From assembly GCF_000498535.1 (NCBI RefSeq), contig NZ_AVGG01000005.1, positions 186,001 to 250,000 on the forward strand: a DNA stretch of 64,000 bases. Reading direction: 5' to 3'. Within the stretch, counting starts at the first letter, position 1; every line of letters begins with the position of its first letter. A program made the translations under genes and the position numbers. Positions 48,624-57,053 of the stretch are shown in pieces. Source of the DNA: Flavobacterium limnosediminis JC2902 (GTDB lineage: Bacteria > Bacteroidota > Bacteroidia > Flavobacteriales > Flavobacteriaceae). The notes below the pieces were generated by a model, which saw only the letters and a program-made list of their open reading frames with translations, made no database searches and was not told where the DNA came from.

Positions 48624-49709
48624 ATGAAAAAAACACTTACCGGAATAGTAGTAGCACTTACCGCATTATTATTTTCCTGCAAAAACAATCACGATAATTT
48701 AGCTGACGGTTTATATGCCGCTATCGAAACTCCGAAAGGAGACATTGTTGTTTCCCTTGAATATACAAAAGCACCGGTTACAGTTGCTAATTTCGTAACA
48801 TTGGCAGAAGGGAAAAACCCGTTTGTTAATGCTAAATTCAAAGGAAAACCTTTTTATGACGGACTGACCTTTCACCGTGTTATATCCAATTTCATGGTTC
48901 AGGGAGGAGATCCGGACGGAACAGGAAATGGTGGTCCCGGCTACCGATTTAAAGATGAAATTGACCCTACATTAAAACACAATGACAGCGGTATCCTATC
49001 TATGGCCAATGCAGGTCCGAACACCAACGGAAGTCAGTTTTTCATCACACACACAGCCACTCCTCACCTTGACGGAATTCATACGATTTTCGGAAAAGTA
49101 GTTGAAGGAATGGATGTAGTGGCTACCATTGAAGGTAATGACGAAATAACAAAAGTCACCATAATCCGAAAAGGAGTTAAAGCCTCTGCATTTGATGCTC
49201 TGAAAGTTTTCAAAAACTATTATGATACCGAAGCGGTTGAACTGAAGAAAATAGCCGAAAGAACCGCCAAAATCAAAACAGATAAACTAGCCGAATTTGA
49301 TGCTTTAAGAGCAAAAGCCATTAAAACTGAATCCGGTTTACAATATGCTTTCATTAAAAAAGGGAACCAGCCAAAGTTAACTCCGGGAACCAATGTTCTT
49401 TTCAGTTATGCAGGCTATTTTGAAAATGGCGAGCTTTTTGATACCAACTACAAAGATGTGGCTGAATTATTCGGAACCTACGATCAGATTCGCGATCAAC
49501 AGGGAGGTTACAATGCTTTTCCTTTTGAATACGGAAAAAAAGAAGGTTTAATTCCGGGTTTTATTGAAGGAATGGAAAAAATGTCGACCGGTGACAAGGT
49601 ACTATTATTTATTCCATCCTATCTGGCTTACGGTGAAAGAGGTGCACAAGGAATAATTCCACCCAATACCAACCTGATTTTCGAAATTGAATTATCAGCA
49701 AAAAAATAA
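48624..49709 (+). CDS. Cyclophilin-FKBP fusion lipoprotein
   Basis: 361 residues from the ATG at 48624 (an upstream TTG in frame is ignored). Lipoprotein signal with FSC (Cys about 19). Residues about 30-185 are a cyclophilin domain ([17 protein letters not shown], the catalytic-type Phe/Arg motif, and [11 protein letters not shown]). Residues about 230-361 are an FKBP domain ([63 protein letters not shown]). Two independent prolyl isomerase folds in one envelope protein. It follows gldI after 28 bp. Confidence 0.93.
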   Translation: MKKTLTGIVVALTALLFSCKNNHDNLADGLYAAIETPKGDIVVSLEYTKAPVTVANFVTLAEGKNPFVNAKFKGKPFYDGLTFHRVISNFMVQGGDPDGTGNGGPGYRFKDEIDPTLKHNDSGILSMANAGPNTNGSQFFITHTATPHLDGIHTIFGKVVEGMDVVATIEGNDEITKVTIIRKGVKASAFDALKVFKNYYDTEAVELKKIAERTAKIKTDKLAEFDALRAKAIKTESGLQYAFIKKGNQPKLTPGTNVLFSYAGYFENGELFDTNYKDVAELFGTYDQIRDQQGGYNAFPFEYGKKEGLIPGFIEGMEKMSTGDKVLLFIPSYLAYGERGAQGIIPPNTNLIFEIELSAKK

Positions 49710-49779
49710 TTAATCTATGGGACAAATCCTGAAAATCCCGGCACAATGCAAAAAGAGTAAGGCGAATACAAGCATAAAT

Positions 49780-50979
49780 ATGAAAAACAAAATCCTGCTT
49801 TTATTATTTTTAGGAATGATGAGCGGTTATGCTCAAAAAACCAAAAAAGCATCTGCAACAAAGACAAAAGCGACGACTACAGCTACCAAAAGTTCCAATG
49901 ATGGTATTTTTGCAGCTATCGAAACCAATAAGGGAATAATCACCGTAAAATTAGAGTACCAGAAAACTCCGATTACGGTTGCTAACTTCGTATCCTTAGC
50001 TGAAGGTAAAAACACAATCGTAGCAGATCCTTTTAAAGGAAAACCATTTTATGACGGACTGACCTTTCACCGTGTAATTAAGGATTTCATGATTCAGGGT
50101 GGAGATCCGCTTGGAACTGGTGCCGGCGATCCGGGGTACAAATTTAAAGATGAAATTGACCCGACTTTAAATCATACTAAAGGCGGAATCCTTTCAATGG
50201 CTAATTCAGGACCGGCAACTAACGGTAGTCAGTTTTTTATCACGCATAAAGACACACCTTGGTTAAACGGAAGACACACTGTTTTTGGAGAAGTTACTGA
50301 GGGAATGGATGTGGTTAACAAAATCGAACAAGGCGATAAAATCGTCAGGGTAACCATTACCCGCAAAGGAAAAGAAGCTAAGAATTTTGATGCCGGAAAA
50401 GTTTTTGCCGATTACTATGCCAACAAAGCGGTTGAGGATAAAAAATTAGCCGACGAACAGGCAGAGAAAAACAAAAAGCAGGCCGAACTTAACGCCGCTA
50501 AAGACAAAGAATACAATGACAAATACGCTGCTGTTATGCAGGCTAAAAAAGCTGAGTTTGAAAAACTGAAAGCCACAGCTACTACAACAGAAAGCGGACT
50601 TAAGTATGTGATCACTAAAAAAGGAAGCGGTAAAAAACCTGCTGCCGGTGCTCAGGTACAAATTGGTTATGCCGGTTATTTCGAAGACGGAAAATTATTT
50701 GACGCGAGCTTTGAAGATGTGGCAAAACTATACGGAAAACATGATCCGATGCGTGCACAACAAGGAGGATACAATGGTTTCCCTTTTACTTACGGAAACA
50801 AATCCGGCTTGATCCCAGGCTTTATTGAAGGATTGGAAAACATGAATTCAGGCGACAGAGCCTTAATATTCATCCCTTCCAAATTAGGATACGGTGAAAG
50901 AGGTGCCGGAGGCGTTATCCCACCAAATACCGATTTGATTTTCGAATTGGAAATGACAGAAGCTACTCCGAAGCAGTAA
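49780..50979 (+). CDS. Periplasmic cyclophilin-FKBP fusion
   Basis: 399 residues from the ATG at 49780, where a normal signal peptide begins ([15 protein letters not shown]); the frame is open to 49717, but that part is not signal-like. Cyclophilin domain (about 45-200: [27 protein letters not shown]), a charged Lys/Glu/Ala helix linker (about 215-265: [20 protein letters not shown]) and an FKBP domain (about 270-395). Paralogue of the preceding gene, but soluble and with a longer linker. Terminator follows. Confidence 0.93.
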   Translation: MKNKILLLLFLGMMSGYAQKTKKASATKTKATTTATKSSNDGIFAAIETNKGIITVKLEYQKTPITVANFVSLAEGKNTIVADPFKGKPFYDGLTFHRVIKDFMIQGGDPLGTGAGDPGYKFKDEIDPTLNHTKGGILSMANSGPATNGSQFFITHKDTPWLNGRHTVFGEVTEGMDVVNKIEQGDKIVRVTITRKGKEAKNFDAGKVFADYYANKAVEDKKLADEQAEKNKKQAELNAAKDKEYNDKYAAVMQAKKAEFEKLKATATTTESGLKYVITKKGSGKKPAAGAQVQIGYAGYFEDGKLFDASFEDVAKLYGKHDPMRAQQGGYNGFPFTYGNKSGLIPGFIEGLENMNSGDRALIFIPSKLGYGERGAGGVIPPNTDLIFELEMTEATPKQ

Positions 50980-50996
50980 TTCTGAATATCTCACAT

Positions 50997-51034
50997 AAAA
51001 AAGGCACATTGGTTTTAACCGTTGTGCCTTTTTT
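50997..51034 (+). terminator. Terminator of the nrnA-gldI-PPIase operon
   Basis: AAAAAAGGCAC (50997-51007) pairs with GTGCCTTTTTT (51024-51034); the inner GGTT/AACC extends the stem. Strong, 20 bases after the last stop. Confidence 0.9.
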
Positions 51035-51160
51035 ATTTACTAAATATGTTTCACTGTCAACCCTTGATGAACACTAAGTCACAAATTCCAAAATACAAAT
51101 TCTAAAATGGAACGCGGATGAAACGGATGCAAGCAACACGGATTTTTACGAATTCTTCCC

Positions 51161-51246
51161 TTTTCTCTTCTCTATTTTCTCTTCTCTATTTTCTCTTCTC
51201 TATTTTCTCTTCTCTATTTTCTCTTCTCTATTTTCTCTTCTCTATT
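51161..51246. repeat. 14-bp perfect tandem repeat (six copies)
   Basis: TTTTCTCTTCTCTA is repeated six times without change from 51161 to 51244. It lies in the spacer between the PPIase operon terminator and the convergent hypothetical gene, close to the latter's stop (51261). The apparent ORF across it is repeat translation. Confidence 0.95.
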
Positions 51247-51260
51247 CACCCTTCTCAATC

Positions 51261-51698
51261 CTACCCCGAAAACTTCCAGTCAAATTCGTCGTTTTTATCG
51301 AAGATGGCGCCTACTTCCACTTTGATAATTTCATCGTATTCAGCAATTAACAGTAACCAATTGTCTTCGTTAAAGTGATTTTCTATCCCGTCTTCATCCG
51401 CTACTTCCCAGGTTTTAAAATCTTTTTGCGGCAATTCATTCTGAATTTCTTTTGGCTTACACCCTATTACTTTTTTATCGTAAAGCGTTGACTGCGGATC
51501 AGAAATCACGATATATCCCAAACGAAACTCCTCATCCTCATAAAACGTAAGTCGCATTTTGTATTTATTATACAGATAAATAATATTCTTATCTTCATCG
51601 GCAAACTGTTTATCGGGTTTACCATAAACGGCCACCACATGTTGCTGCTTCATTCCGAAAAGCAACTCACCCACTCCATTTTTCGGATTAATGTTCAT
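51261..51698 (-). CDS. Conserved-type cytoplasmic protein of unknown function
   Basis: 145 residues, acidic, no signal peptide. Opens MNINPKNGVGELLFGMKQQHVVAVYG, alternates beta-strands (IIYLYNKYKMRLTFYEDEE, LGYIVIS) with short helices, and ends in NWLLLIAEYDEIIKVEVGAIF. The overall acidic mixed alpha/beta character resembles small immunity or SMI1/KNR4-like proteins, but I cannot assign it. No toxin gene is adjacent. The 14-bp array abuts its 3' end. Confidence 0.65.
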   Translation of the reverse strand: MNINPKNGVGELLFGMKQQHVVAVYGKPDKQFADEDKNIIYLYNKYKMRLTFYEDEEFRLGYIVISDPQSTLYDKKVIGCKPKEIQNELPQKDFKTWEVADEDGIENHFNEDNWLLLIAEYDEIIKVEVGAIFDKNDEFDWKFSG

Positions 51699-51807
51699 AA
51701 TTTTTGATTTTAAACAAAGGTAAGTGTTTTCGGAATTGCAAAAAAATTGTATTGCTACTTATAATATTGAACAAGAAGAACTTTGCTACATTTTATCAAA
51801 AAAAACT

Positions 51808-51840
51808 TTGTTTCAGTTATTCATTTTTACTGTACCTTTA
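51808..51840 (+). promoter_or_regulatory. Probable promoter of the methyltransferase gene
   Basis: TTG (51808-51810), 22 bases, then TACCTTTA (51833-51840), one mismatch from TAnnTTTG. The leader to the ATG would be about 85 bases. Confidence 0.5.
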
Positions 51841-51932
51841 CACTTCAATTGCCTGAAAAACAATCTACTGCAAAACCTGCCGTCTGCTGTAAAAAACTAA
51901 CGGAATAGTAAATCCATTTAAACTCAGAAACA

Positions 51933-52778
51933 ATGGAACAGCAACTTGAACAAATTCGCGAACAACAAAAGGCCTCCTGGAATAAATTTTCTTCCGGATG
52001 GAAAAAATGGGATGACCTGACCATGGATTTTTTAAAACCGATGGGCGATGAGATAATCCAACTCCTCAATCTTAAAAGCGATGATATTGTATTGGATGTG
52101 GCCGCAGGAACCGGAGAACCCGGATTAACCATTGCCGGCAAACTGAAGGACGGCAAAGTAATCATTACCGACCTTGCCGAAGATATGCTTGAAATAGCCC
52201 GTGAGAATGCAACACTAAGAGGCATTACAAATATTGAAACCGTCGCCTGTGATGTTTGCGAACTTCCGTTTCCGGACAATACTTTTGATGCCATAAGTTG
52301 CCGCTTCGGATTCATGTTCTTCCCGGATATGGAACTCGCCGCCAAAGAAATGGTACGCGTACTCAAACCCGGAGGACGTATTGCAACATCAGTTTGGAAT
52401 GTTCCCGAAAAAAATTTCTGGGTAACGGCCATTATGGGAACCATCAACAAAAACATGGAACTTCCCCCTCCTCCACCCGGAGCACCAGGAATGTTCCGTT
52501 GTGCTAAAGACGGTTTTATAGCGGACATCTTTTCAAAAGCCGGATTAAAAAATATTTCACAAACAGAAGTCAGTGGAAAATTAAACAGCGGGACAACTGA
52601 CACCTATTGGAACATGATGACAGAAATAGGCGCACCTATCGTAGCTGCCCTGAGCATGGCGGATGAAGCCATGAAAGCAAAAATCAAAAAAGAAGTTTAC
52701 GAAACCGTAAAACAGAAATATCCGGATGGTAAAGTCGTTATTGACTCCAGTGCGTTGGTAATTTATGGTGAAAAATAA
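51933..52778 (+). CDS. Class I SAM-dependent methyltransferase
   Basis: 281 residues, cytoplasmic. Motif I VLDVAAGTGEPG (about 50-61), acidic SAM-ribose contact ITDLAEDML, motif II CDVCELPFPDNTFDAI (about 105-120) and motif III EMVRVLKPGGRI (about 140-151). The DNTFD and KPGG words are UbiE/MenG-like. The N-terminus (EQLEQIREQQKASWNKFSSG) is helical. Substrate unknown. Single gene sharing a bidirectional terminator with purM. Confidence 0.88.
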   Translation: MEQQLEQIREQQKASWNKFSSGWKKWDDLTMDFLKPMGDEIIQLLNLKSDDIVLDVAAGTGEPGLTIAGKLKDGKVIITDLAEDMLEIARENATLRGITNIETVACDVCELPFPDNTFDAISCRFGFMFFPDMELAAKEMVRVLKPGGRIATSVWNVPEKNFWVTAIMGTINKNMELPPPPPGAPGMFRCAKDGFIADIFSKAGLKNISQTEVSGKLNSGTTDTYWNMMTEIGAPIVAALSMADEAMKAKIKKEVYETVKQKYPDGKVVIDSSALVIYGEK

Positions 52779-52790
52779 TAGACATAAAAA

Positions 52791-52810
52791 AATCCCTCAA
52801 TTGAGGGATT
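52791..52810. terminator. Bidirectional terminator between the methyltransferase and purM genes
   Basis: AATCCCTCAA pairs with TTGAGGGATT as a perfect 20-base palindrome with T's on the plus side (CTTTTTT) and A's on the other. Serves both convergent genes. Confidence 0.85.
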
Positions 52811-52815
52811 CTTTT

Positions 52816-53994
52816 TTAGTATTCAAATACTCCGTACTCTGAAGTAATGGTTAACTTTTTGGTTTCGGAAGCTTCAACCCTTCCTATTATTTGTGCATCT
52901 ACGCCAAATGATTTTGAAATCTCTATGATATCTTCTGCAATATCATCCGGGATATATAATTCCATTCGGTGGCCACAATTAAATACCTGATACATTTCTT
53001 TCCAATCCGTTCCCGATTGCTCCTGGATCAGTTTAAATAAAGGAGGCACGGGGAACATATTATCTTTAATTACGTGTACGTTATCAACAAAATGCAATAC
53101 CTTGGTTTGCGCACCGCCACTGCAATGCACCATTCCGTGAATTAATCCGGCTGAATATTTATCCAATATCGCTTTGATAATCGGGGCATAGGTACGCGTA
53201 GGCGATAACACTAGTTTTCCGGCATCAATCGGTGAACCTTCTACTTTGTCCGTAAGTTTCACGTTTCCGGAATATACCAGTTCTTTGGGTACGGAAGCAT
53301 CATAACTTTCCGGATATTTCTCTGCAAGATAATGCGCAAATACGTCGTGACGGGCAGATGTTAATCCGTTAGAGCCCATTCCGCCATTATATTCTTTTTC
53401 GTAATTCGCCTGACCGTAAGAAGCCAGTCCCACGATAACATCACCCGGATGAATATGAGCATTATCCACCACATCTTTTCTTTTCATTCGGGCAGTTACG
53501 GTTGAATCCACGATAATGGTTCGAACCAAATCACCAACGTCTGCGGTTTCTCCACCTGTGGAATTGATAGTTACACCAAACGTTTTCAATTCGGCGATCA
53601 ATTCTTCGGTACCGTTTATGATTGCTGAAAGCACTTCGCCCGGGATCAGGTTTTTATTTCTTCCGATAGTGGAAGACAACATGATATTATCCGTAGCGCC
53701 CACACACAACAAATCGTCGATATTCATAATCAAAGCGTCCTGTGCAATACCTTTCCAAACCGAAATATCGCCCGTTTCTTTCCAATACATATAGGCTAAT
53801 GAGGATTTCGTACCTGCACCGTCAGCATGCATGATTAAGCAATAATGGTCGTCATTGGTTAAATGATCGGGAACGATTTTGCAGAAAGCTTTCGGAAACA
53901 ATCCCTTATCGATGTTTTTAATTGCGTTGTGCACATCTTCTTTGGAAGCCGAAACTCCGCGAAGGTTATAACGTTGGCTGTTATCAGAACTCAT
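52816..53994 (-). CDS. purM: Phosphoribosylformylglycinamidine cyclo-ligase (AIR synthase family)
   Basis: 392 residues from the ATG at 53994; the frame continues upstream into a low-complexity spacer and is rejected there. The protein has the AIR synthase fold: DGAGTKSSLAYMYW (about 59-72), IAQDALIMNIDDLLCVGA (about 83-100), a Gly-rich NGGMGSNG and the C-terminal FNCGHRMELYIPDD. It would close the imidazole ring in purine synthesis (FGAM to AIR). It is longer than the E. coli enzyme (345), as I recall for the Bacteroidetes type. The -7 box sits 25 bases upstream with an A/C-rich leader. Confidence 0.85.
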   Translation of the reverse strand: MSSDNSQRYNLRGVSASKEDVHNAIKNIDKGLFPKAFCKIVPDHLTNDDHYCLIMHADGAGTKSSLAYMYWKETGDISVWKGIAQDALIMNIDDLLCVGATDNIMLSSTIGRNKNLIPGEVLSAIINGTEELIAELKTFGVTINSTGGETADVGDLVRTIIVDSTVTARMKRKDVVDNAHIHPGDVIVGLASYGQANYEKEYNGGMGSNGLTSARHDVFAHYLAEKYPESYDASVPKELVYSGNVKLTDKVEGSPIDAGKLVLSPTRTYAPIIKAILDKYSAGLIHGMVHCSGGAQTKVLHFVDNVHVIKDNMFPVPPLFKLIQEQSGTDWKEMYQVFNCGHRMELYIPDDIAEDIIEISKSFGVDAQIIGRVEASETKKLTITSEYGVFEY

Positions 53995-54018
53995 GTGGTT
54001 TATTTGTGTGTTGTGGTG

Positions 54019-54026
54019 CAAAGATA
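54019..54026 (-). promoter_or_regulatory. -7 box of purM
   Basis: TATCTTTG on minus, exact match, followed by C. Leader of about 20 bases (ACCACAACACACAAATAAAC type). The region upstream is a purine-rich repeat and has no TTG at the right distance. Confidence 0.55.
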
Positions 54027-54165
54027 AGGAGAAAATAGGGAAAAGAAAATAGAGAATAGAAAATAGAAGCAAGAGTCAAGAAACAAGAAAATAGAGTGGA
54101 GAAAACAGGAAAAAGGAAATAGAGGACAGAAAATAGAGGCAAGAGTCAAGAAGCAAGAAAATAAA
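54027..54165. repeat. Purine-rich low-complexity repeat upstream of purM
   Basis: Repeats of GAAAATAGA, GAATAGAAAATAG and GCAAGAGTCAAGAAACAAGAAAATAG (two related long units near 54062-54100 and 54125-54160). On plus it is almost all purine. It lies directly behind the purM -7 box. No coding potential. Confidence 0.7.
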
Positions 54166-54283
54166 ATGTGTTACGGAAGATGGAGGAAGCAGGATTAAAA
54201 ACATAGATTCCACACCTGAGCGATGCGAACTTACAAAATAAATTCACACAGATTAATCACGGTAAGATCTAGCAGAATAGCTT

Positions 54284-54631
54284 TTATTTATTCATCAGAT
54301 AAGAAGTCAGATGCTTTATTTTTCCACCACGCATATGAAAGACATCGCAAAACAGTGCGTCCAGCAATCCGCCATTTTTCATTTTACCTTGGACAGCTCC
54401 TTCAGCAATGACAATATCATTTTCTTCGACCATTCGGATGATCTGTATTGTTGGACTGCCTTCAAAATTGTCGTTCTCAATTTCTTTGTCAAAAGCTTCT
54501 TTACCGGATATACTGAACATCCCGGGAATATCCCAAGTGACATCATCGGTTAAACATGATAAAATTTTATGATGATCGCTGGCGATAAAACCGTCGATAT
54601 AGTTTTGTATGGTTTGCTTATTTTCTGTCAT
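54284..54631 (-). CDS. NTF2-like / SnoaL-type small protein
   Basis: 115 residues, cytoplasmic. NTF2-like alpha+beta cone: helix NKQTIQNYIDGFIASDHHKIL, then LTDDVTWDIPG, a strand IQIIRMVEENDIVIAEGAVQG and FCDVFHMRGGKIKHLTSYL. Members range from ketosteroid isomerase-like enzymes to ligand binders. No clear catalytic pair beyond Asp residues is visible. It lies between two low-complexity spacers and belongs to no obvious operon. Confidence 0.85.
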   Translation of the reverse strand: MTENKQTIQNYIDGFIASDHHKILSCLTDDVTWDIPGMFSISGKEAFDKEIENDNFEGSPTIQIIRMVEENDIVIAEGAVQGKMKNGGLLDALFCDVFHMRGGKIKHLTSYLMNK

Positions 54632-54671
54632 GATTTCCGATTTATTTCCGTCGAGTTTTCACATACCGCTA

Positions 54672-54773
54672 ACTATCTTCTTGACTCTTGCATCTTTTCC
54701 CTTTCCCCTCTTGTCTCTTGTCTCTTGCTTCTATTTTCTATTCTCTATTTTCTATCTTCTAGCCTCTCCTCCT
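54672..54773. repeat. Pyrimidine-rich low-complexity repeat upstream of the NTF2-like gene
   Basis: TCTTGACTCTTGC, CCCTCTTGTCTCTTGTCTCTTGC and TATTTTCTATTCTCTATTTTC words on plus. This is the reverse complement of the family at 54027-54165, so the NTF2-like gene is flanked by inverted copies of the low-complexity element. It abuts the stop of the OmpA gene at 54772. Confidence 0.65.
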
Positions 54774-55626
54774 ACTTACTCAAAATCATAATTTCCACCC
54801 TGCGGTTAGCTAAAGCTTCAAGCTCATTGGCTTCCGGAATCGGAAATTTAGGATGAGATACTCCGAAACCTTTTACTTTTAGTCTTTTTGGAGAAATCCC
54901 ATTCGCCTCTAAAACCCTTCTGACCTGTTTGGCCCTATCCAGTGAAAGATTTCTTTTATCGGCATCCACACAACAAATATGCCCTTGAATTTCAATAACC
55001 ATTTTAGGATTTCTATCCAATACCATCAATAATTCATCCATAGCCCTTTTAGACGTAGGCATGATTCCAAAAGTGTTTTTATAAAAAAAGACGTCCTTGA
55101 TTACGATTCTCGTTCCGGGTCTGGCCAAAGCCACTTTTTCTTCCAAAGTAGCATTTGGAGGAAAGTGCATATCTTCTTCTTCAATCGGAACAATCTCTGC
55201 AACAACAGGCTGGGCGGGTTTGATTCCTAAAATCTCATTTTCTCTGGCCAGATCTTTTGCCTTAATATAATAAATGACCGCTTTACGGTTTTCAGCTTTT
55301 ATATTTGAATGATCGTGGCTTTCACCAAAACTTCTGGTTTTAAAATCATCCCTGATTTTTATGCTGTTTTTTACGATAACCGTCTGAATAAAATCCACCC
55401 GACGTTGTGACAGCGAATCGTTATGAACATTGCTGCCGTCTTCATCGGTAAAACCGTTAATGGCAACCACCTTGGAATCTTTATTAGCAATCATCCATTC
55501 ACTCAAGAGTGCCGACTGTTTTTTGGTTAATTCATGTTTGTTACTTTCAAAGTAAACCGAAAACTGTTCCTGTGCCGACATAAAAAACGGAAAAACAAGT
55601 AACAGGAATACGGAAAATCGTTTCAT
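54772..55626 (-). CDS. Double OmpA-domain protein, copy 2
   Basis: 284 residues. Signal peptide (FSVFLLLVFPFFMSAQ). First OmpA-like domain at about 22-125 (VYFESNKHELTKKQ, INGFTDEDGSNVHNDSLSQRR), a linker, and a second at about 190-284 (FFYKNTFGIMPTSKRAMDEL, IQGHICCVDADKRNLSLDRA, KGFGVSHP, NRRVEIMI). OmpA domains bind peptidoglycan through a conserved Asp and Arg. In the second domain the usual G-H-T-D reads G-H-I-C-C, so the Asp is displaced. Paralogue of the gene 60 bp upstream. Confidence 0.88.
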   Translation of the reverse strand: MKRFSVFLLLVFPFFMSAQEQFSVYFESNKHELTKKQSALLSEWMIANKDSKVVAINGFTDEDGSNVHNDSLSQRRVDFIQTVIVKNSIKIRDDFKTRSFGESHDHSNIKAENRKAVIYYIKAKDLARENEILGIKPAQPVVAEIVPIEEEDMHFPPNATLEEKVALARPGTRIVIKDVFFYKNTFGIMPTSKRAMDELLMVLDRNPKMVIEIQGHICCVDADKRNLSLDRAKQVRRVLEANGISPKRLKVKGFGVSHPKFPIPEANELEALANRRVEIMILSK

Positions 55627-55686
55627 AAAATGGGTTTTTAAACTATAACGAATAAACGAAAATAATCTGATAAATAAAACGGGGAA

Positions 55687-56445
55687 TTATTGATTTTCCA
55701 CAATCTGAATTTCAACCCTTCTGTTTTCTTCCCTTTCAAAATCATTTTGTTCCGGAATGGGATATAAAGGCATGCTGCTTCCAAAACCTTTATACGAAAG
55801 ACGGTTCGTGTCGATTCCGTTCTTCGCAAGGTAATTATAAACCGTTTTACTGCGCAGGGTGGAAATATCCTCAACATCGCCTTGAGGCTGACAGCAGATA
55901 TGTCCTTGAATCTGAATTTTAAGTTTGGGGGTTTGTCTCATGATCTGAAGTAATTCAGCTAAAACGGGTACTGATTTCGGAAGCACAACACCTGAGCGGC
56001 CATAGAAATTCAGATTCATGAGCCGGAGTTTATCGCCTACTTTCACCTGAGCAATTTTAGAAGACAATTTTTCTTCTTTCGTTTGAAAATAAATTTCCAC
56101 TTTACGGTTGTCTGCAAGAACTTCCGATTGCTCTAATCGTTTACCGAAACCTTTGGTCTCAAGCTTATCCGACAAACCAATCGCATTAGCACGCAACGTC
56201 TTTAAAACAGAATTCACCCGGCGTAGTGCCAGTTTATCATTGTAACCGTTGGAACCGATACTGTCACAATAACCGTAAATTTTGAGGACTTCGGCATTTT
56301 TATTTTCCGACATCCATTTTGTTAGTTTTTCATTTGAACCGATGGCCACCTGATGAATAGCAGAGTCAAAATACACCGTAAATTTTTCCTGTGAAAAGGA
56401 TTTGGACATGAAACCGGTTAAAAGCAGTAACAGGAATTTTCTCAT
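55687..56445 (-). CDS. Double OmpA-domain protein, copy 1
   Basis: 252 residues. Signal peptide (FLLLLLTGFMSKSFS). First OmpA-like domain about 20-125 (VYFDSAIHQVAIGSNEKL, IYGYCDSIGSNGYNDKLALRR, KGFGKRL, NRKVEIYF) and second about 145-252 (FYGRSGVVLPKSVPVLAEL, IQGHICCQPQGDVEDIS, KGFGSSMPLYPIPEQ, NRRVEIQIVE). Same domain order as the downstream paralogue, including the G-H-I-C-C variant. The two probably form an operon, as the gap is 60 bp without a hairpin. Confidence 0.88.
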   Translation of the reverse strand: MRKFLLLLLTGFMSKSFSQEKFTVYFDSAIHQVAIGSNEKLTKWMSENKNAEVLKIYGYCDSIGSNGYNDKLALRRVNSVLKTLRANAIGLSDKLETKGFGKRLEQSEVLADNRKVEIYFQTKEEKLSSKIAQVKVGDKLRLMNLNFYGRSGVVLPKSVPVLAELLQIMRQTPKLKIQIQGHICCQPQGDVEDISTLRSKTVYNYLAKNGIDTNRLSYKGFGSSMPLYPIPEQNDFEREENRRVEIQIVENQ

Positions 56446-56507
56446 AAATAGTTTTTTTTTTCTATATAACTAAATCAGACGAAATTTAGTATATAAAAAA
56501 AAAAAAC

Positions 56508-56541
56508 GAAAAGCACTCCTCTTAAAAAAGGAATGCTTTTC
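56508..56541 (-). terminator. Second minus-strand terminator-like hairpin in the glnN-ompA gap
   Basis: GAAAAGCACTCCT (56508-56520) pairs with AGGAATGCTTTTC (56529-56541), one mismatch, loop of 8. On minus it is followed by a run of about 13 T's. No protein gene ends just before it on this strand. Confidence 0.75.
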
Positions 56542-56569
56542 ACAATTAAAAAACAAGTGTCCTGAATTT

Positions 56570-56738
56570 GGATAAAAAAGTGAGACAGACAAGGTCCGTC
56601 TCACTTTCCCTCTATGGGTTTGGTTTGTTTCTGAGTACAGGAGTAAGTAAACAAATTATCGAATTTTAACACAAATTGTTGTGAAGTGTCTTAATCATAG
56701 ATGAATAAGACTTAAATTGATGTTTACTCCTGTCCGGT
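56570..56738 (-). ncRNA. Candidate structured small RNA (possibly 6S-type), minus strand
   Basis: On minus, an outer helix forms between 56733-56722 (ACAGGAGTAAAC) and 56652-56637 (GTTTACTTACTCCTGT, two extra bases). It encloses two local hairpins: GTCTTA/TAAGAC around 56713-56689 and CACAA/TTGTG around 56682-56669. A short unpaired stretch leads to a strong terminator stem (AAAGTGAGAC/GTCTCACTTT, 56607-56577) with a T-run. Total length is about 165. No ORF covers it. Flavobacteria have a known 6S class (6S-Flavo), and the size and closing-stem design fit, but I cannot confirm the family by eye. Confidence 0.45.
56577..56607 (-). terminator. Intrinsic terminator of the candidate RNA
   Basis: AAAGTGAGAC (56577-56586) and GTCTCACTTT (56598-56607) form a 10-pair stem with an 11-base loop. 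On minus it is followed by TTTATCC, so the poly-T overlaps the stem end. Confidence 0.8.
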
Positions 56739-57015
56739 TAACGAAATTCTGTTGAGAAAATCGTGTACTTTAATTAGAACCCATACAGTATTTGACAATA
56801 AAAAAAAACGCGAATTAATACAGAGGAAATAAAACGTCAGGGATTAAATAACCTTACGAGATGTAGTTGGAAAAATAAATCTTGTGGTAGATTTACAGTT
56901 CAAATTTAGCACATTTATCGCTTTGTAAAAATTATTTAACAGTTTATTTTTCAAACAATTACAAGTTTTCCACGAAGCGAATAAAAAAGCAGACCAACGA
57001 CATTTTTAAATAAAA

Positions 57016-57035
57016 AAACCTCCCGAAGGAGGTTT
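57016..57035 (-). terminator. Intrinsic terminator of glnN
   Basis: AAACCTCC (57016-57023) pairs with GGAGGTTT (57028-57035), loop CGAA, a stable tetraloop, then T's on minus. It closes glnN 19 bases after the stop and separates it from the RNA candidate. Confidence 0.9.
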
Positions 57036-57053
57036 AATAAATTGAAGAGAATA

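Noticed and set aside
49717..49779. Longer N-terminus of the third PPIase
   Set aside because: The extra 21 residues are polar and precede a normal signal peptide, which would then be internal.
51118..51378. 86-codon plus-strand frame across the 14-bp repeat
   Set aside because: The translation is only the repeat read as Leu/Phe/Ser and then runs antisense into the hypothetical gene.
53995..54072. N-terminal extension of the purM-like protein
   Set aside because: It is the translation of a promoter box and a low-complexity spacer; the family start is at 53994.
54569..54856. 95-codon plus-strand frame after the NTF2-like gene
   Set aside because: It spans a pyrimidine-rich repeat and the antisense end of an OmpA gene.
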